Assembly (NCBI GenBank): GCA_022796015.1
Contig: JAAWHU010000013.1
Coordinates: 1 to 55,631, forward strand
Direction of reading: 5' to 3'
DNA length: 55,631 nt
DNA from: Hungatella sp.
GTDB lineage: Bacteria > Bacillota > Clostridia > Lachnospirales > Lachnospiraceae
In this document: positions 6,246-15,160 of the stretch, in pieces
Layout of the letters: each line of letters opens with the position of its first letter
How positions within the stretch are numbered: the stretch's first letter is position 1
The notes under the pieces: generated by a model
The model's input: the letters and a program-made list of their open reading frames with translations, nothing else
What the model was told of the DNA's origin: nothing
Databases searched by the model: none
Translations under genes and position numbers: made by a program

Positions 6246-8717
6246 TTATTCCTTCAGTCTCCCATTCTCGTCAAACTCATAGGCCACCCCATCGATGACC
6301 TGGCTTCCTTTTACCATCACGCCGTCCTCTGACATAAAGTATTTCCCGGCAAGCCAGCCGGTGTAGATAGAACCGTCTGCCGAAAGATAGTACCAGTCTT
6401 CTCCGATATCGGCCCAGCCTCCGTAGATTTCTCCGAAGTGATTGGCCAAATACTCCCTTTCTTTTTCCCCTTTCATCTTCCCGCTTCCCACCAGGCCGGA
6501 TTCCTCCATCCAGTAGATGCGGTTTCCTATATACTGCCTTCCTGTAAGGGAGGTTCTGATCCACACTCCGGTAAAGCAGCCTAAGGGAATGTCCTTCTGG
6601 TCAAGGCTTATGAGGCCGTAGAGATAGGTCTGTTCTTCCTTCTGCGGTTTTAGGTCTATAGAGATTATCTGCCTTTCTGTCAGGTTTAAGTCCAGCTCCT
6701 TCACAAGGTCTTTTTCCTCCCCTCTTCCCGCCAGAATCTGCAGAGTCACATGAGTCAGAGAATTCTCCTCCATCCCCGGGGCCATCTTCAGTCCGGGAGT
6801 CTCGATTACAAGGCTTACCCCTTCCCCTGCCGGCACCTGGCCTATGGGAACCGGCTCTTTTCCGGTGATTACGGCCGCCGGCCTCTGTCTGTCCACCTTG
6901 TTCTCCGGATCCGGGGGACTTTCAAGCTCCACCAGATACACATCGGTCTGAGGAAAAAGGTTCTGGGGCAGCAGTTCCACGCTTTTCGGCGAAAACCGGT
7001 ATTCATAGAGATCGGAAAGATCAGGAAGGCTGCCCTTAGAGGTTCTCATAATACAGCAGATGTTGTCTCCCCTTCTCAGCTCCTCCTCCAGCTTTCCGGC
7101 GCACTCCATATAGGCCTCCTTTTTTGCTATGGTGCCTATATAGCCCCAGGATTCTATGGGAATCTGAGGATTCACAAGTGTGGCAAAGCTTGACTCGCTT
7201 CCCAGTATCACCATTTTATCCGGCCTCCGCCTCTGTTCCCTTGTCCCTATGACCCGGTCTCTCCCCAGACAGGAAAGCTGTTCCTTATAAAATTCTTTGT
7301 TCTCCAGGCTTGTCATAATACCTCCCGGAAGAATGTTGGCGGACAGAGGCAGGCGCAGGCTCCACTCGTTTCCCTTCAGGCAGGCGGACACCGACAGCAG
7401 AGGGCCGGGAAGCATAACCGCCACTGCAGCCATGACCGCCGCCTTCCTTCCCATGCTCTCCCCCCAGAAGCAGGCTCCCCCGCAGATTCCCCAGATCACC
7501 AGGATAACAAAGCCTCCCATGTAATATCTCACATGGCCCGTGGAAAAGCTCCACAGCCAGGAGGAGCATAGAATCAGGATGCCTGCCAAAGCCAGCTCTC
7601 CCCCAACGTCTTTGTCCCCATGGGTGTGAAGGCGGGCCCTTCTGCCCCGCCAAAGCCCCAGGATCCCCAGCACACACGCTGCCCCGTACCCCCAGGTATA
7701 AGGGGCAGGCAGTTCGCTCTTTCGGTACTCCGGCCTTACAATGGCCTGCAGCGGCCACAGCAGCTTCTCCCCAAAGGTCCAGCCTCCCCATCTTAGGTCC
7801 TTAAAATTCACGTCTCCATAGTAGGGAGATTGAAACAGGGCGTTGTAGTAAGGATAGACCGGGTTGGCTGTCTGAACCCAGTTGTGAATCAGATAGATGG
7901 AGACAGGCAGGGCTCCTGTCAGAAAACATACGGCAAAAAGAGGCGCCGTGATCCCGGCCCGGTTCTTCCAGATGTAGAGTACAAGGAGGGGAATCACATA
8001 GATAATATTGGTCATCTTCATGGCAAAGAGAAGTCCCGAAAGGCCTGCAAACAGAACCATATCTTCCTTCCTCTCCGGCTCGTCCACAAGCATCCACACG
8101 CCCTCCAGGAAAAGGTTCACTGCCGCCAGCTCCACCATATAGGACCCCATCTGCATCAGCACATCATACTGAGCCACCGCCGTAAAGGCAAAGAGAGGCC
8201 CAAATTTTGCCAGCCGGCCTTTTGAGAGCCTTTCTATGATACACCGCGCCTGAACATACAGCACAATCAGGCATATCAGATTCCACACCGTGCCGAGACG
8301 ATACCCTAAAAGTCGGCGGAACAGATAAAAGAGCCTGTCTCCCAGGGGAAATACAAACCCCTGCATTCCGCCGGGAAAAACATGGAAGGAAATCATATCC
8401 TTCCATGAGGGCTCCTGTAAAAATATATGATATTTGCATGTATCTTCACTGAGGTCAGGAAGAAGGCTCTTCAAAAAAACAAACCCGCCAAAATAAACGA
8501 TCACCGCCCAGTCAGCCAGGCTTATCTTTCTTTTTTTCCATCTCCTGCCCTTGATCCACGGACTCAAGGCCAAAGCACAGAGCCCTCCTGCCAGAGGCAG
8601 GGCAAGCCAGGCGCTTAAGGTAAAACCGCTGTAAAATCCCAGAAAATTTAAGAGCTCCAAAAGCCAGACAAAAAGAACATAGGCAGTGAACATAAAGGAA
8701 AAAAACGATGAAAACAT
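6246..8717 (-). CDS. Polytopic GT-C-like membrane protein with C-terminal cell-wall-binding repeats
   Basis: An 823-residue protein. The first half holds about ten hydrophobic segments. After the second comes an acidic extracellular-type loop (LPDLSEDTCKYHIF, about residues 86-99), as in lipid-linked GT-C glycosyltransferases of the PMT/ArnT/GT39 type, which carry a catalytic Asp there. The second half is soluble. The last ~60 residues contain aromatic repeats (GWADIGEDWYYLSADGS, GWLAGKYFMSEDGVMVKGS) typical of choline/cell-wall-binding modules. An integral-membrane glycosyltransferase-like protein with this tail is unusual. It follows telA after 10 bases, so it is the last gene of the CPBP-xpaC-telA unit. 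Transfer of a sugar to a wall polymer is inference. Confidence 0.65.
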   Translation of the reverse strand: MFSSFFSFMFTAYVLFVWLLELLNFLGFYSGFTLSAWLALPLAGGLCALALSPWIKGRRWKKRKISLADWAVIVYFGGFVFLKSLLPDLSEDTCKYHIFLQEPSWKDMISFHVFPGGMQGFVFPLGDRLFYLFRRLLGYRLGTVWNLICLIVLYVQARCIIERLSKGRLAKFGPLFAFTAVAQYDVLMQMGSYMVELAAVNLFLEGVWMLVDEPERKEDMVLFAGLSGLLFAMKMTNIIYVIPLLVLYIWKNRAGITAPLFAVCFLTGALPVSIYLIHNWVQTANPVYPYYNALFQSPYYGDVNFKDLRWGGWTFGEKLLWPLQAIVRPEYRKSELPAPYTWGYGAACVLGILGLWRGRRARLHTHGDKDVGGELALAGILILCSSWLWSFSTGHVRYYMGGFVILVIWGICGGACFWGESMGRKAAVMAAVAVMLPGPLLSVSACLKGNEWSLRLPLSANILPGGIMTSLENKEFYKEQLSCLGRDRVIGTREQRRRPDKMVILGSESSFATLVNPQIPIESWGYIGTIAKKEAYMECAGKLEEELRRGDNICCIMRTSKGSLPDLSDLYEYRFSPKSVELLPQNLFPQTDVYLVELESPPDPENKVDRQRPAAVITGKEPVPIGQVPAGEGVSLVIETPGLKMAPGMEENSLTHVTLQILAGRGEEKDLVKELDLNLTERQIISIDLKPQKEEQTYLYGLISLDQKDIPLGCFTGVWIRTSLTGRQYIGNRIYWMEESGLVGSGKMKGEKEREYLANHFGEIYGGWADIGEDWYYLSADGSIYTGWLAGKYFMSEDGVMVKGSQVIDGVAYEFDENGRLKE

Positions 8718-8727
8718 AATCTCCTGC

Positions 8728-9888
8728 TTACCCTTTCCTTCCGCTCATTTCCAGAAGCTTTCCTCTCAGCTCTTCCTCCAGACGCCCCAGCTCCCTCTCC
8801 GCCTCCCGGCGTTTTATCCTGCCTGATTCCTGAATCTTCATGACCTCATCCAGGGTGGAGATCAGGCTCTGGTTGGTAGCCTTTAATGTCTCCATATCCA
8901 CAATCCCTCTCTCCGCCTCCCTGGCTGTCTCCACAGTGGCCATCTTCAGCATCTGGGCGTTTTTCTTTAAGAGTTCATTGGTGGCGTCGGACACCTGCCG
9001 CTGTGCCCTGGCCGCCTGGGCAGAGTGATTCATTCCCATGGCAAGGACCATCTGGGTCTTCCACAGCGGAATGGTATTGACAAGGGTTGACTGAATCTTC
9101 TCGGACATGACGGTATCATTGTTCTGAACCAGCCGAATCTGGGGGGCCATCTGCAAAGACACCATCCTTGTAAGCTCCAGGTCGTGAAGCTTCTTCTCAA
9201 ACCGGCTGCATAGGTTAGCCAGATCATTGGCCGCCTGGGTGTCCTCGGGAAGGCCCGACTGCCTGGCCTTCTCCACAGCCGCAGGAAGCTCCTTCTCCCC
9301 CGCCTCCTTCAGCCTTCTCTTTCCCGCCAGAATATACATGGAAAGCTCCTTTAAGTAGGCGAGATTCATGTCATACATCCGGTCCATGGTGGCCACATCT
9401 TTTAAGAGCTGAATCTGGTGCCCCTCAAGGACCTTGCATATCTTGTTTACATTGGCCTCCGCCTTCTCATACTTGGCCTTCATTCCGGCAATCCGGCTCC
9501 CGCCCTTGCGGAAAATAGAGAAGATCCCCTTTTCCTCCTCCTCGTCCAGATTCTTCAACTCTCCCACCACGTCAGTAAGCATCTGGCCGATCTCCCCAAG
9601 TTCCTTGGTCTTCATATGCTCCATGGCTGTCTCCGAGAAGTCGGCGATCTTCTTCTGGGCTCCGGCCCCGTACTGGAGAATCATACCGGAGTCAGCCAGA
9701 TTGATCTTGGCCGCAAACTCCTCCACCTGCTTTTCCTCCTCGGGAGTCAGCACCACCTGTACCGGTTCCGGCTCTCCGGCTGCCGCCTGTACGGGCAGCT
9801 TCTCTGTCTGTTCTTCCTTTGTCTCCCCGGCAAAGGGTTCTAATGTAAGAAAGGGTTGTTCCATAATCTCTTGTTCCTCCGTAATCAT
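8728..9888 (-). CDS. TelA-family (toxic anion resistance) protein
   Basis: A 386-residue cytosolic, mostly helical protein of the TelA/YaaN family. An acidic Gln/Glu-rich N-terminus is followed by the conserved body (DVATMDRMYDMNLAYLKEL, then NTIPLWKTQMVLAMGMNHS) and a coiled-coil C-terminus. The family is linked to tellurite and other stress tolerance and to envelope integrity, but its biochemistry is not settled. The ATG at 9888 overlaps the xpaC stop by four bases (ATGA), which indicates translational coupling. The xpaC-telA order is the same as in Bacillus (xpaC-yaaN). Confidence 0.92.
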   Translation of the reverse strand: MITEEQEIMEQPFLTLEPFAGETKEEQTEKLPVQAAAGEPEPVQVVLTPEEEKQVEEFAAKINLADSGMILQYGAGAQKKIADFSETAMEHMKTKELGEIGQMLTDVVGELKNLDEEEEKGIFSIFRKGGSRIAGMKAKYEKAEANVNKICKVLEGHQIQLLKDVATMDRMYDMNLAYLKELSMYILAGKRRLKEAGEKELPAAVEKARQSGLPEDTQAANDLANLCSRFEKKLHDLELTRMVSLQMAPQIRLVQNNDTVMSEKIQSTLVNTIPLWKTQMVLAMGMNHSAQAARAQRQVSDATNELLKKNAQMLKMATVETAREAERGIVDMETLKATNQSLISTLDEVMKIQESGRIKRREAERELGRLEEELRGKLLEMSGRKG

Positions 9889-11126
9889 CGTCTTTCCGGC
9901 TGCGAAATATTAGTCTTAAAATCCGCCTCCATCATTCCCTCCCTGGCCAGCATGGTCTTAAGGACAGAGGCGTCAGTTATAATGTCAAAGGCCGCATCCT
10001 CATACATATCGTCCAAAAGCTTCTCAAACGCCTGGTTGATGGTATCCATAGCCTGACAAATCTCTGTCTTCGCCCCGTTTATATTGTCGCCGGGAAATTC
10101 CACGGCGGCAAATTCCCCATAGGCACTGACCATCTTCACCGTAGTGGGAAGATAATATTCCATAAATTGCTCCATCTCCTCAAGCTGCTCGGGATGCTTT
10201 CTCAAGGTCTCAAACAAACGCTCCAGCACTCTGTCCAGACGCTCCAGCTTGTCCTTTATGGGCTCATTCTTCATGGAATCTCTCAGCCTGTCCAGGGTCT
10301 CCATATACTGCTCCCCCTGTCTTATGGCAGCATCCAGGGCGTCCTCCTCCCGGCTTTCCCCGGCCGGGGAGTGTTTTTCTTTCTCCGCCCTTCTCTTTTC
10401 CAGCTCCAGCCTTTCCCGTTCCTTCTGCTTTAAAGCCTCCTCCGACTGTCGGTACTGCCTGTATGTCTCCTCGTCCAGAATGACCCAGGCCCCCTTATCA
10501 TCCATTCTCACATCCGGCAGCATACCCAAGGCCAGCATCCTTTTCAGGTCCTTTTTTACAAACTGCTTCGTTCTGCCGCAGGCCCTGCCCAGGCGCTCCA
10601 CATCACAATAGGACTTTCCGTGAACCTTTAGTTCCTCCGTATATTTTTTCAGACGGCCAAGCCGTTTGTTCTGAATGATTCCTTTGCCCAGCATAAAACC
10701 GAATCCTATGGCCAGAACGCCGCTGATCCCGCCGGACAGCCATCCTCCGGCGCCTAACAAGGAGGCGGCGCTGACAGACAAAAGGGTGAGAGCCAGAACA
10801 CCGAACACACCGCTTCCTATGGCTCCAAACACTGTAAACAGAATACCTGACACCCTTCCTCTCCGGTTTATACGCAGCTTTAAGGGAGGTATCGCCGGCA
10901 CAGAGGGCCCCGGCATATCCCCAACCTTCTCCACGGGCCCTGGGGCATTCCCCGCTCCCCTGCGGCACTGCTCCATCTGCTTTTTCGCCTCTTCCAGCAC
11001 GGAGCCTGCCGTGTCCTTCACGGCCTCGTTGAGCTGTCCCAGCTCCAATGACTCCAGCACCTCATTAATCACGCCGCACACCCGGCCGGCAATCTCTTCC
11101 ATCTCGCTTCTGTAATGATTCCCCAC
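9885..11126 (-). CDS. xpaC: XpaC-family protein
   Basis: About 413 residues of the XpaC family, named in Bacillus for hydrolysis of 5-bromo-4-chloroindolyl phosphate but without a proven enzyme activity. The N-terminal ~80 residues are helical, two close hydrophobic segments follow (VSGILFTVFGAIGSGVFGVL and a Gly-rich one), then a basic linker and a long coiled coil (KQKERERLELEKRRAEKEK). The C-terminal half is the conserved XpaC domain. The frame opens at 11150, but GTG at 11126 is preferred since AGGAGG lies eight bases upstream and the longer start has no site. It is coupled to telA by a four-base overlap. Confidence 0.85.
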   Translation of the reverse strand: MGNHYRSEMEEIAGRVCGVINEVLESLELGQLNEAVKDTAGSVLEEAKKQMEQCRRGAGNAPGPVEKVGDMPGPSVPAIPPLKLRINRRGRVSGILFTVFGAIGSGVFGVLALTLLSVSAASLLGAGGWLSGGISGVLAIGFGFMLGKGIIQNKRLGRLKKYTEELKVHGKSYCDVERLGRACGRTKQFVKKDLKRMLALGMLPDVRMDDKGAWVILDEETYRQYRQSEEALKQKERERLELEKRRAEKEKHSPAGESREEDALDAAIRQGEQYMETLDRLRDSMKNEPIKDKLERLDRVLERLFETLRKHPEQLEEMEQFMEYYLPTTVKMVSAYGEFAAVEFPGDNINGAKTEICQAMDTINQAFEKLLDDMYEDAAFDIITDASVLKTMLAREGMMEADFKTNISQPERR

Positions 11127-11150
11127 TCTGCCTTCCTCCTGCAAACACAT

Positions 11151-12080
11151 TTATAATGACCTGACAAACAAGTATGCACCGCCCAGAAGAAACAGGATCA
11201 TGCCTGCATTCAGCCATATGGCTCTTATCTTTTGACCGGGAGTAAGGCCTAAGGGCCCCGGATAAAAAGACAGATCCCTCCAGCAGCACACCCCGAGAAC
11301 CACACTGCAGATCATATAGCCGAATATGAGCATCAGATTGCCAATGGCCAGAAGGCCTCCCACTGCAGGATTAAACTCTGCAGCCTTGATCAGGCTCACA
11401 GGCACAATACTCCCCATAAAATTAATGAGCATGTGAAAGACTATGGTGTAGATAATCTTTCCCGTGTGAAGATACACATATGCAAAGATCATCCCCAGGC
11501 CAAAGGCATAAAAGAACTGGTAAAAATTACCGTGGGCAATACCGAAGATGAGTCCTGACACTACCATGGCAGTCCAGCAGCCATACCCGCCGATCCTGTC
11601 CAGGAGAAATTTCCTGAAAACCAGTTCCTCCATGACAGGGGCGGCAATCACTGCGGATATGAAGATGATCCATGGATCCATGGATATGATCAGCTCCTGT
11701 ATCTCGTTAATAATGGGTTCTCCCTTTATAAGCCCTGCAAGCGCCATAAGAAAGCTTCCGAAAAGATTGCCTGCCTCCAGGACTCCCAGAGAAAACAGAA
11801 AAAAAGCACCCAGCTTTCCTATGCTCCACCGCATTCTGACTGCCCTGCCCTTGGCCGGCACCCAGCGCATCATCAATGCCGCCAGAGGCACTGCAGCAGG
11901 ATACATGCTGAGCATGGCAATGAGCATATACAGATTCCAGTCCATCCTCTCTGCAAGCCCTGTCTGTGTCAGAATCAAAGCCGCCAGCCACTGAGACAGG
12001 GTGGACACTATCATATAAACCACATAGACAAAGCCGATTCGGGAAAAACATCTCCGGGCTTCCTTAAGCTGCATCTCCAT
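11151..12080 (-). CDS. CPBP-family intramembrane glutamic protease
   Basis: About 309 residues with around eight hydrophobic segments. The three signature motifs are intact: EELVFRKF (EExxxR), FGIAHGNF (FxxxH) and HMLINFMG (HxxxN). Members include CAAX prenyl proteases and bacteriocin self-immunity or processing proteases. No bacteriocin precursor lies next to it here, so a role in membrane-protein turnover beside XpaC/TelA is the likelier guess. The ATG at 12080 is chosen over 12116 because the G-rich site AAGGGGGGG precedes it. Only about 30 bases separate it from the EF-G terminator, so its promoter must lie inside or upstream of that terminator, or it depends on read-through. Confidence 0.88.
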   Translation of the reverse strand: MEMQLKEARRCFSRIGFVYVVYMIVSTLSQWLAALILTQTGLAERMDWNLYMLIAMLSMYPAAVPLAALMMRWVPAKGRAVRMRWSIGKLGAFFLFSLGVLEAGNLFGSFLMALAGLIKGEPIINEIQELIISMDPWIIFISAVIAAPVMEELVFRKFLLDRIGGYGCWTAMVVSGLIFGIAHGNFYQFFYAFGLGMIFAYVYLHTGKIIYTIVFHMLINFMGSIVPVSLIKAAEFNPAVGGLLAIGNLMLIFGYMICSVVLGVCCWRDLSFYPGPLGLTPGQKIRAIWLNAGMILFLLGGAYLFVRSL

Positions 12081-12103
12081 CAGGCAATCCCCCCCTTGAT
12101 TTT

Positions 12104-12142
12104 TAAAAACCCACACCCAAAGGTTCCCCTCTGGATATGGGT
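12104..12142 (-). terminator. Terminator after the EF-G paralogue
   Basis: Arms at 12109-12119 and 12132-12142 make an 11-pair stem (two G-U pairs), followed on the minus strand by TTTTT. It lies 15 bases past the EF-G stop. Confidence 0.75.
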
Positions 12143-12156
12143 CTTTGTCTTAACTT

Positions 12157-14259
12157 TTATGCATCCGCTCCGTCAACCTGGGAAGCTCTGGCCTCCACTT
12201 CCTTCTTCTGAACATCGCCTGGGGCCTGCTCATAGCGGCTGAACTCATATTCGTAGATGCCGATCCCACCGGTCATGGAGCGCAGATCCGTGTTGTATCC
12301 GAACAGCTCGGACATAGGCACATCTGCCTCAATAATCTGTTTGCCGTGGTGGTCGGAATTCATACCGAGAACCCTTCCTCTTCTCCGGTTCAAATCACCC
12401 ATAACATCTCCCGTAAACTTGTCGGGAACCGTAACCTTCATGGAGGCAATAGGCTCTAAGAGAACCGGATTGGCTTCCATAAATGCCTTCTTAAAGGCCA
12501 GGCTGGCCGCCATCTTAAAGGCCATCTCCGAGGAGTCCACAGGATGATAGGAACCATCTAAAAGCACTGCCTTAAGTCCCACAACCGGGTATGCCGCCAA
12601 GGGCCCCTTGAGAACGCATTCTTGGATTCCCTTCTCCACTGCCGGGAAGTAGTTTCTGGGAACGGCGCCGCCGAACACCTGCTCTTCAAATACATAGGGA
12701 GTCTCCAGATCTCCGGATGGCTCAAAGGACATCTTCACATCGCCGTACTGGCCGTGACCGCCTGTCTGCTTCTTGTACTTGCCCTGGGCCTCCACCTTCT
12801 TGCGGATGGTCTCCCGGAAGGCAAACTTAGGCTTACTTAACTCGATCTCCACCTTATAACGGCTGGAGAGCTTGCTCACCACCACCTCAAGCTGCTGGTC
12901 GCCGATACCGTAGATCAAGGTCTGACGGTTCTCCTTGTCTCCCACTACCTTTAAGGTCTGGTCTTCCTCCATAAGCTTGGCCAGTGCGCTTGCCACCTTG
13001 TCATCGTCTCCCTTGGTCTTGGTCTTATAGCGCATATAGGTATAAGGCGTGGAAATCTGAGGCTTGTGGTAAACAATGGGGGCCGTGCGGACAGCCAGAG
13101 TGTCCCCGGTCTGGGTTACATTCAGCTTGGCCACAGCGCCGATATCGCCTGCGTGAAGTTCCTTTAACTCCATCTGCTCCTTGCCTCTTAAGGTGTAGAC
13201 CTTTCCGATCTTCTCCTCCGTGTCTTTATTCACATTATAAGAATTGGAATCCGGCTTTAAGGTTCCCGTACACACCTTCACAAGAGAGTACTTGCCGATA
13301 AAGGGATCCACGATGGTCTTAAATACTCTCATGGACAGAGACACGCCATCGTTGTACTTTGCCACAAAGCGCTCGCCGGTGGATACGTCCACACCGATGC
13401 ACTCAAAACGGTCCGGCGACGGGAAATAACGGTCGATTCCCTGCAAAAGCATTCTGGCGCCCTGGCAGTTAATGCCGGAGCCCAGCATAACCGGTACAAT
13501 ACTTCCATCTATTACATGTTCCCTGAGCGCAGTGGAAATCTCCTCGTATGTAAATTCTTCACCGGAGAAATACCGCTCCATGTACTCCTCGCTGGTCTCT
13601 GCAACCGCCTCGACCAAAGCTTCTCTGGCGATGCCTAAATTCTTCTTGGAGTACTCGGGAATCTCACATTCTTCGTAATCACTGTTGGTGGTAAATCTTC
13701 TTCCTGCCATCTTTACCACATTGACAAATCCCACAAACTTTTCATTCTCACGGATGGGCAGATGGAACGGCGCGATCTTTCTGCCGAATCTGGTCTCCAG
13801 CTTTAAGAGCAGTTCACGGAAGCTGGCATGGTCGTCGTCCATATTGGTCACGAAAATGATGCGGGGCAGATTAAATTTCTCACAGATCTCCCACGCCTTC
13901 TCTGTTCCCACTTCGATTCCTGCCTTGCAGTTCACCACGATCACAGCCGCATCGGCAACGCTTATGGCCTCCTCTACCTCGCCTACAAAGTCGAAATAGC
14001 CAGGGGTATCCAAAAAATTAATCTTAATGGGGCCCTCCTCGCCCTGAAACTCCAAAGGTACCAGGGATGTGGAGATGGAAAACTGTCTCTTAATCTCTTC
14101 CTTATCGTAATCACTGATGGTGGAGCCGTCTGTTACATTACCCATTCTTTTGGTAACTCCTGCCACCAGAGCCATGGATTCCACCAGGGTCGTCTTGCCG
14201 GCACCGCCGTGACCTAGTAACACAACGTTACGGATTTGCTTTGTTCCATATACGTTCAT
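12157..14259 (-). CDS. Elongation factor G-like GTPase (EF-G paralogue)
   Basis: A 700-residue translational GTPase with the full EF-G domain order (GTPase, beta-barrel, three C-terminal domains including GGHGQYGDVKM and the RRGRVLGM loop). The P-loop reads GHGGAGKTT, not the AHIDAGKTT of main EF-G, and the NKxD base-recognition motif reads NMDD, with Met in place of Lys. These marks and its stand-alone setting, away from rpsL/rpsG/tuf, point to the EF-G2-like paralogue group, not the housekeeping factor. ATG 14259 is chosen because AGGAGG lies seven bases upstream; a second ATG six bases earlier is too close to that site. It has its own promoter and terminator. Confidence 0.88.
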   Translation of the reverse strand: MNVYGTKQIRNVVLLGHGGAGKTTLVESMALVAGVTKRMGNVTDGSTISDYDKEEIKRQFSISTSLVPLEFQGEEGPIKINFLDTPGYFDFVGEVEEAISVADAAVIVVNCKAGIEVGTEKAWEICEKFNLPRIIFVTNMDDDHASFRELLLKLETRFGRKIAPFHLPIRENEKFVGFVNVVKMAGRRFTTNSDYEECEIPEYSKKNLGIAREALVEAVAETSEEYMERYFSGEEFTYEEISTALREHVIDGSIVPVMLGSGINCQGARMLLQGIDRYFPSPDRFECIGVDVSTGERFVAKYNDGVSLSMRVFKTIVDPFIGKYSLVKVCTGTLKPDSNSYNVNKDTEEKIGKVYTLRGKEQMELKELHAGDIGAVAKLNVTQTGDTLAVRTAPIVYHKPQISTPYTYMRYKTKTKGDDDKVASALAKLMEEDQTLKVVGDKENRQTLIYGIGDQQLEVVVSKLSSRYKVEIELSKPKFAFRETIRKKVEAQGKYKKQTGGHGQYGDVKMSFEPSGDLETPYVFEEQVFGGAVPRNYFPAVEKGIQECVLKGPLAAYPVVGLKAVLLDGSYHPVDSSEMAFKMAASLAFKKAFMEANPVLLEPIASMKVTVPDKFTGDVMGDLNRRRGRVLGMNSDHHGKQIIEADVPMSELFGYNTDLRSMTGGIGIYEYEFSRYEQAPGDVQKKEVEARASQVDGADA

Positions 14260-14296
14260 AAACATTCCTCCTGTACATAATTTTGCCCATAAGAAT

Positions 14297-14325
14297 ATTT
14301 TACTAAAAAATTCTGAATATTACAA
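14297..14325 (-). promoter_or_regulatory. Promoter of the EF-G paralogue
   Basis: TTGTAA (14325-14320), 17-base spacer, TAAAAT (14302-14297), 38 bases before the ATG on the minus strand. AT-rich surroundings make the match moderate. Confidence 0.5.
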
Positions 14326-14365
14326 GTAATTTATGTAAAGTTTATGAAAGTATTCCCGTACAAAC

Positions 14366-15079
14366 TTATACTTGAAGCTTCAGCATAAACTGATTCCTGG
14401 ATATGGGATACAGGCTGTCACAGATATCCACCACCATGTCGTTCTCGTCACGGGACGAGGACATGATCTTAATGGCCAGATCCCCCTCTTTCATCCCCAG
14501 CATCCGGCTGTCCCTGGTATTTAAGGTGACCGCCGTAATCTCCTTCTCTATGGTGCTTCTGCGGCATTCATTCTCGTTGAGAACTGCCGACAGAGAGACC
14601 TTCTCAAAATCATATTGGAACAAAAAGGACCGGTTTTCCGAAAAATAACAGGTGGTCAGCACAATAGGCCCCTCGTCAAAAGAATCTTTCACATATCTGA
14701 GACGGCTCAGCTTAATGGCCCTGTCGCTCTCAGTCTCCAAGCGGGCCGACAGCTCCTGGTCGATGGTCATGACCCGAAATTCCAGCACCTCCGTGGCGAT
14801 CTCTAACCCTCTCTGCTTCATTTCCTTAAAAAAGCTTTCCACAAACACCGTGGTCTGCTCCAGGACCCTGGGAGCCGTCACAAAGGTTCCCTTTCCCTTA
14901 ACGCGCTTTACGTGACCTTCCTGGGCCAGCTTTAAAACAGCTGTCCTGACTGTGGGCCGGCTGACCCCAAACTGTTCGCACAACTGCTCCTCCGTAGGAA
15001 TCATATAACCCACAGGCCACTCATCGGAGTGAATTTTGTCCATAATATAATTAATAATGTCTAAATATAGCGGAGTCAC
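14366..15079 (-). CDS. GntR/HutC-family regulator with UTRA domain
   Basis: A 237-residue one-component regulator. Winged helix at about residues 8-70 (PTEEQLCEQFGVSRPTVRTAV, GKGTFV) and a C-terminal UTRA effector domain (about 95-235). HutC-type regulators bind sugar phosphates or similar small ligands and usually repress their own operon. It is the last gene of the minus-strand unit 15161-24346 and almost surely controls it. The start is the GTG at 15079, with a weak site (AGAGGT). It is separated from the FAD gene by 81 bases that hold a hairpin. Confidence 0.92.
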   Translation of the reverse strand: MTPLYLDIINYIMDKIHSDEWPVGYMIPTEEQLCEQFGVSRPTVRTAVLKLAQEGHVKRVKGKGTFVTAPRVLEQTTVFVESFFKEMKQRGLEIATEVLEFRVMTIDQELSARLETESDRAIKLSRLRYVKDSFDEGPIVLTTCYFSENRSFLFQYDFEKVSLSAVLNENECRRSTIEKEITAVTLNTRDSRMLGMKEGDLAIKIMSSSRDENDMVVDICDSLYPISRNQFMLKLQV

Positions 15080-15116
15080 TGTAATCTACCTCTCTTCAAG
15101 TAATATATCAACGCCC

Positions 15117-15153
15117 TCTTAAGGGTCCCCGAAAACAGGCCCTAAGAGGGTGT
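15117..15153 (-). other. Intergenic stem-loop between the FAD gene and the GntR gene
   Basis: CCCTCTTAAGGG pairs with CCCTAAGAGGG around an A/C-rich loop, with one bulge. On the transcribed minus strand there is no T tract, so it is more likely an RNA-processing or stability element than a full terminator; on the plus strand GGTATTTTT follows. Confidence 0.5.
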
Positions 15154-15160
15154 GGTATTT

